Source: Treponema sp. (lineage in GTDB: Bacteria; Spirochaetota; Spirochaetia; Treponematales; Breznakiellaceae). Taken from it: DNA of 5,827 bases. The first letter of the stretch is position 1. Every line of letters starts with the position of its first letter. The translations under genes and the position numbers were made by a program. This document shows positions 5,691 through 5,827 of this stretch, one piece after another. The notes beneath the pieces are model-generated. The model saw only the letters and a program-made list of their open reading frames with translations, was not told the DNA's origin and ran no database searches. The stretch is from the NCBI GenBank assembly GCA_031283905.1, contig JAITAW010000308.1:1-5827 (forward strand). Reading direction: 5' to 3'.

Positions 5691-5811
5691 CGGCTGGACA
5701 AGCGGTTTCTCGTGGCGCAGTCAAAGCCGGGTGTGGAGCCTTTTGTCCATTGAGCAAACATGGGCGGGGGTATAGACCTCACTGTGAATAAAACAGTGAA
5801 GGTGGGAACAC
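5691..5811 (+). repeat. Right copy of the diverged non-coding repeat
   Basis: Anchors shared with 11-141 appear in the same order and orientation: GGCT (5692), CAAGC (5699), TTTTGTCC (5741-5748), GCAAA (5754-5758), GGGCG (5762-5766), GGTATAGACC (5769-5778), GAATAAA (5786-5792) and GGGAACAC (5804-5811). Exactly seven bases separate AGACC from GAATAAA in both copies. Those seven bases and the six after GAATAAA are poorly conserved, yet both copies can fold with GAATAAA in the loop. No gene is seen between the lactonase stop and 5811. A CCGGCT/AGCCGG pairing (5690-5695 / 5725-5730) could add structure, but I see no convincing terminator after the lactonase. Confidence 0.5.
5776..5803 (+). promoter_or_regulatory. 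Hairpin overlapping a possible ribosome binding site
   Basis: TCACTGT (5779-5785) pairs perfectly with ACAGTGA (5793-5799) around the loop GAATAAA. After a single bulged A (5800), ACC (5776-5778) pairs with GGT (5801-5803). The 3' side contains AAGGT of the AAGGTGGG that precedes ATG 5812, so folding would hide that putative Shine-Dalgarno sequence. It may instead be a DNA hairpin of a mobile-element end. Confidence 0.45.
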
Positions 5812-5827
5812 ATGGGATATTCTTTAA
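5812..5827 (+). CDS. Possible start of a truncated downstream gene
   Basis: ATG 5812 opens a frame reading MGYSL before the window ends. AAGGTGGG (5799-5806) is a plausible ribosome binding site at normal spacing. Five residues cannot identify a family. The M-x-Y-S start is reminiscent of IS630-type transposases, and a repeat or hairpin immediately upstream would suit an insertion-sequence end, but this is only a guess. Confidence 0.3.

Noticed and set aside
5690..5748. Possible terminator after the lactonase (CCGGCT/AGCCGG and GGACAA/TTGTCC pairings)
   Set aside because: The loops are long (29 and 41 bases), only four T follow, and the two pairings interleave; the stretch is better described as the right repeat copy.
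5377..5775. + strand frame of 132 codons overlapping the lactonase end
   Set aside because: It is a shifted reading of the lactonase C-terminal blades extended through the non-coding repeat, with no family resemblance.
1..5827. CRISPR array, tRNA, rRNA, prophage or defence genes
   Set aside because: I saw no regularly spaced direct repeats, cloverleaf, rRNA-like conserved stretch, integrase or defence-family protein motif in any frame.

Overview
The window is a stretch of bacterial chromosome of moderate GC content carrying four complete genes, all on the + strand. It most resembles a spirochaete of the Treponema group. The best evidence is the glycerol-3-phosphate dehydrogenase, whose GPSHAEEV, ETFTSISGVGDLDVTC and GRNRRFG blocks, and an AAG in place of the usual bacterial TRG, match treponemal GpsA as I remember it. 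The genus is an inference from recall, not from a search.

Layout. Bases 1-326 hold no convincing gene. They contain a GC-rich, structured repeat (about 11-141), a long imperfect hairpin with a nine-T tract (221-305) and a -10-like promoter (305-320). The first transcription unit follows: an M3-family oligoendopeptidase F (pepF, 327-2150) and, 30 bases later, NAD(P)-dependent glycerol-3-phosphate dehydrogenase (gpsA, 2181-3248). The 202-base gap 3249-3450 is mostly a roughly 177-base block bounded by imperfect terminal inverted repeats, which looks like a MITE-type or decayed insertion. The second unit is a seven-helix membrane protein with a C-terminal GGDEF domain (3451-4602) that overlaps by 4 bases a beta-propeller lactonase of the YbhE / 6-phosphogluconolactonase type (4599-5678). 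The last 149 bases hold a second, diverged copy of the left-edge repeat, a hairpin, and possibly the first five codons of another gene cut off by the window end.

Function. The window combines cytoplasmic peptide breakdown (PepF), the entry step of phospholipid backbone synthesis (GpsA), membrane-sensed cyclic-di-GMP signalling with a variant GNDEF active site, and a sugar-lactone hydrolase translationally coupled to the signalling gene. The coding genes are ordinary families. The unusual content is (1) a diverged non-coding repeat of about 120-130 bases, in the same orientation at both ends of the window, with a conserved GAATAAA hairpin loop; (2) a palindromic CGAACC-N3-GGTTCG motif shared in inverted orientation by two intergenic regions; (3) the terminal-repeat-bounded block; (4) a perfect 12-base-pair hairpin in codons 7-16 of pepF, next to a start with no Shine-Dalgarno sequence; and (5) the GNDEF variant. 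I found no CRISPR array, tRNA, rRNA or recognisable defence system.
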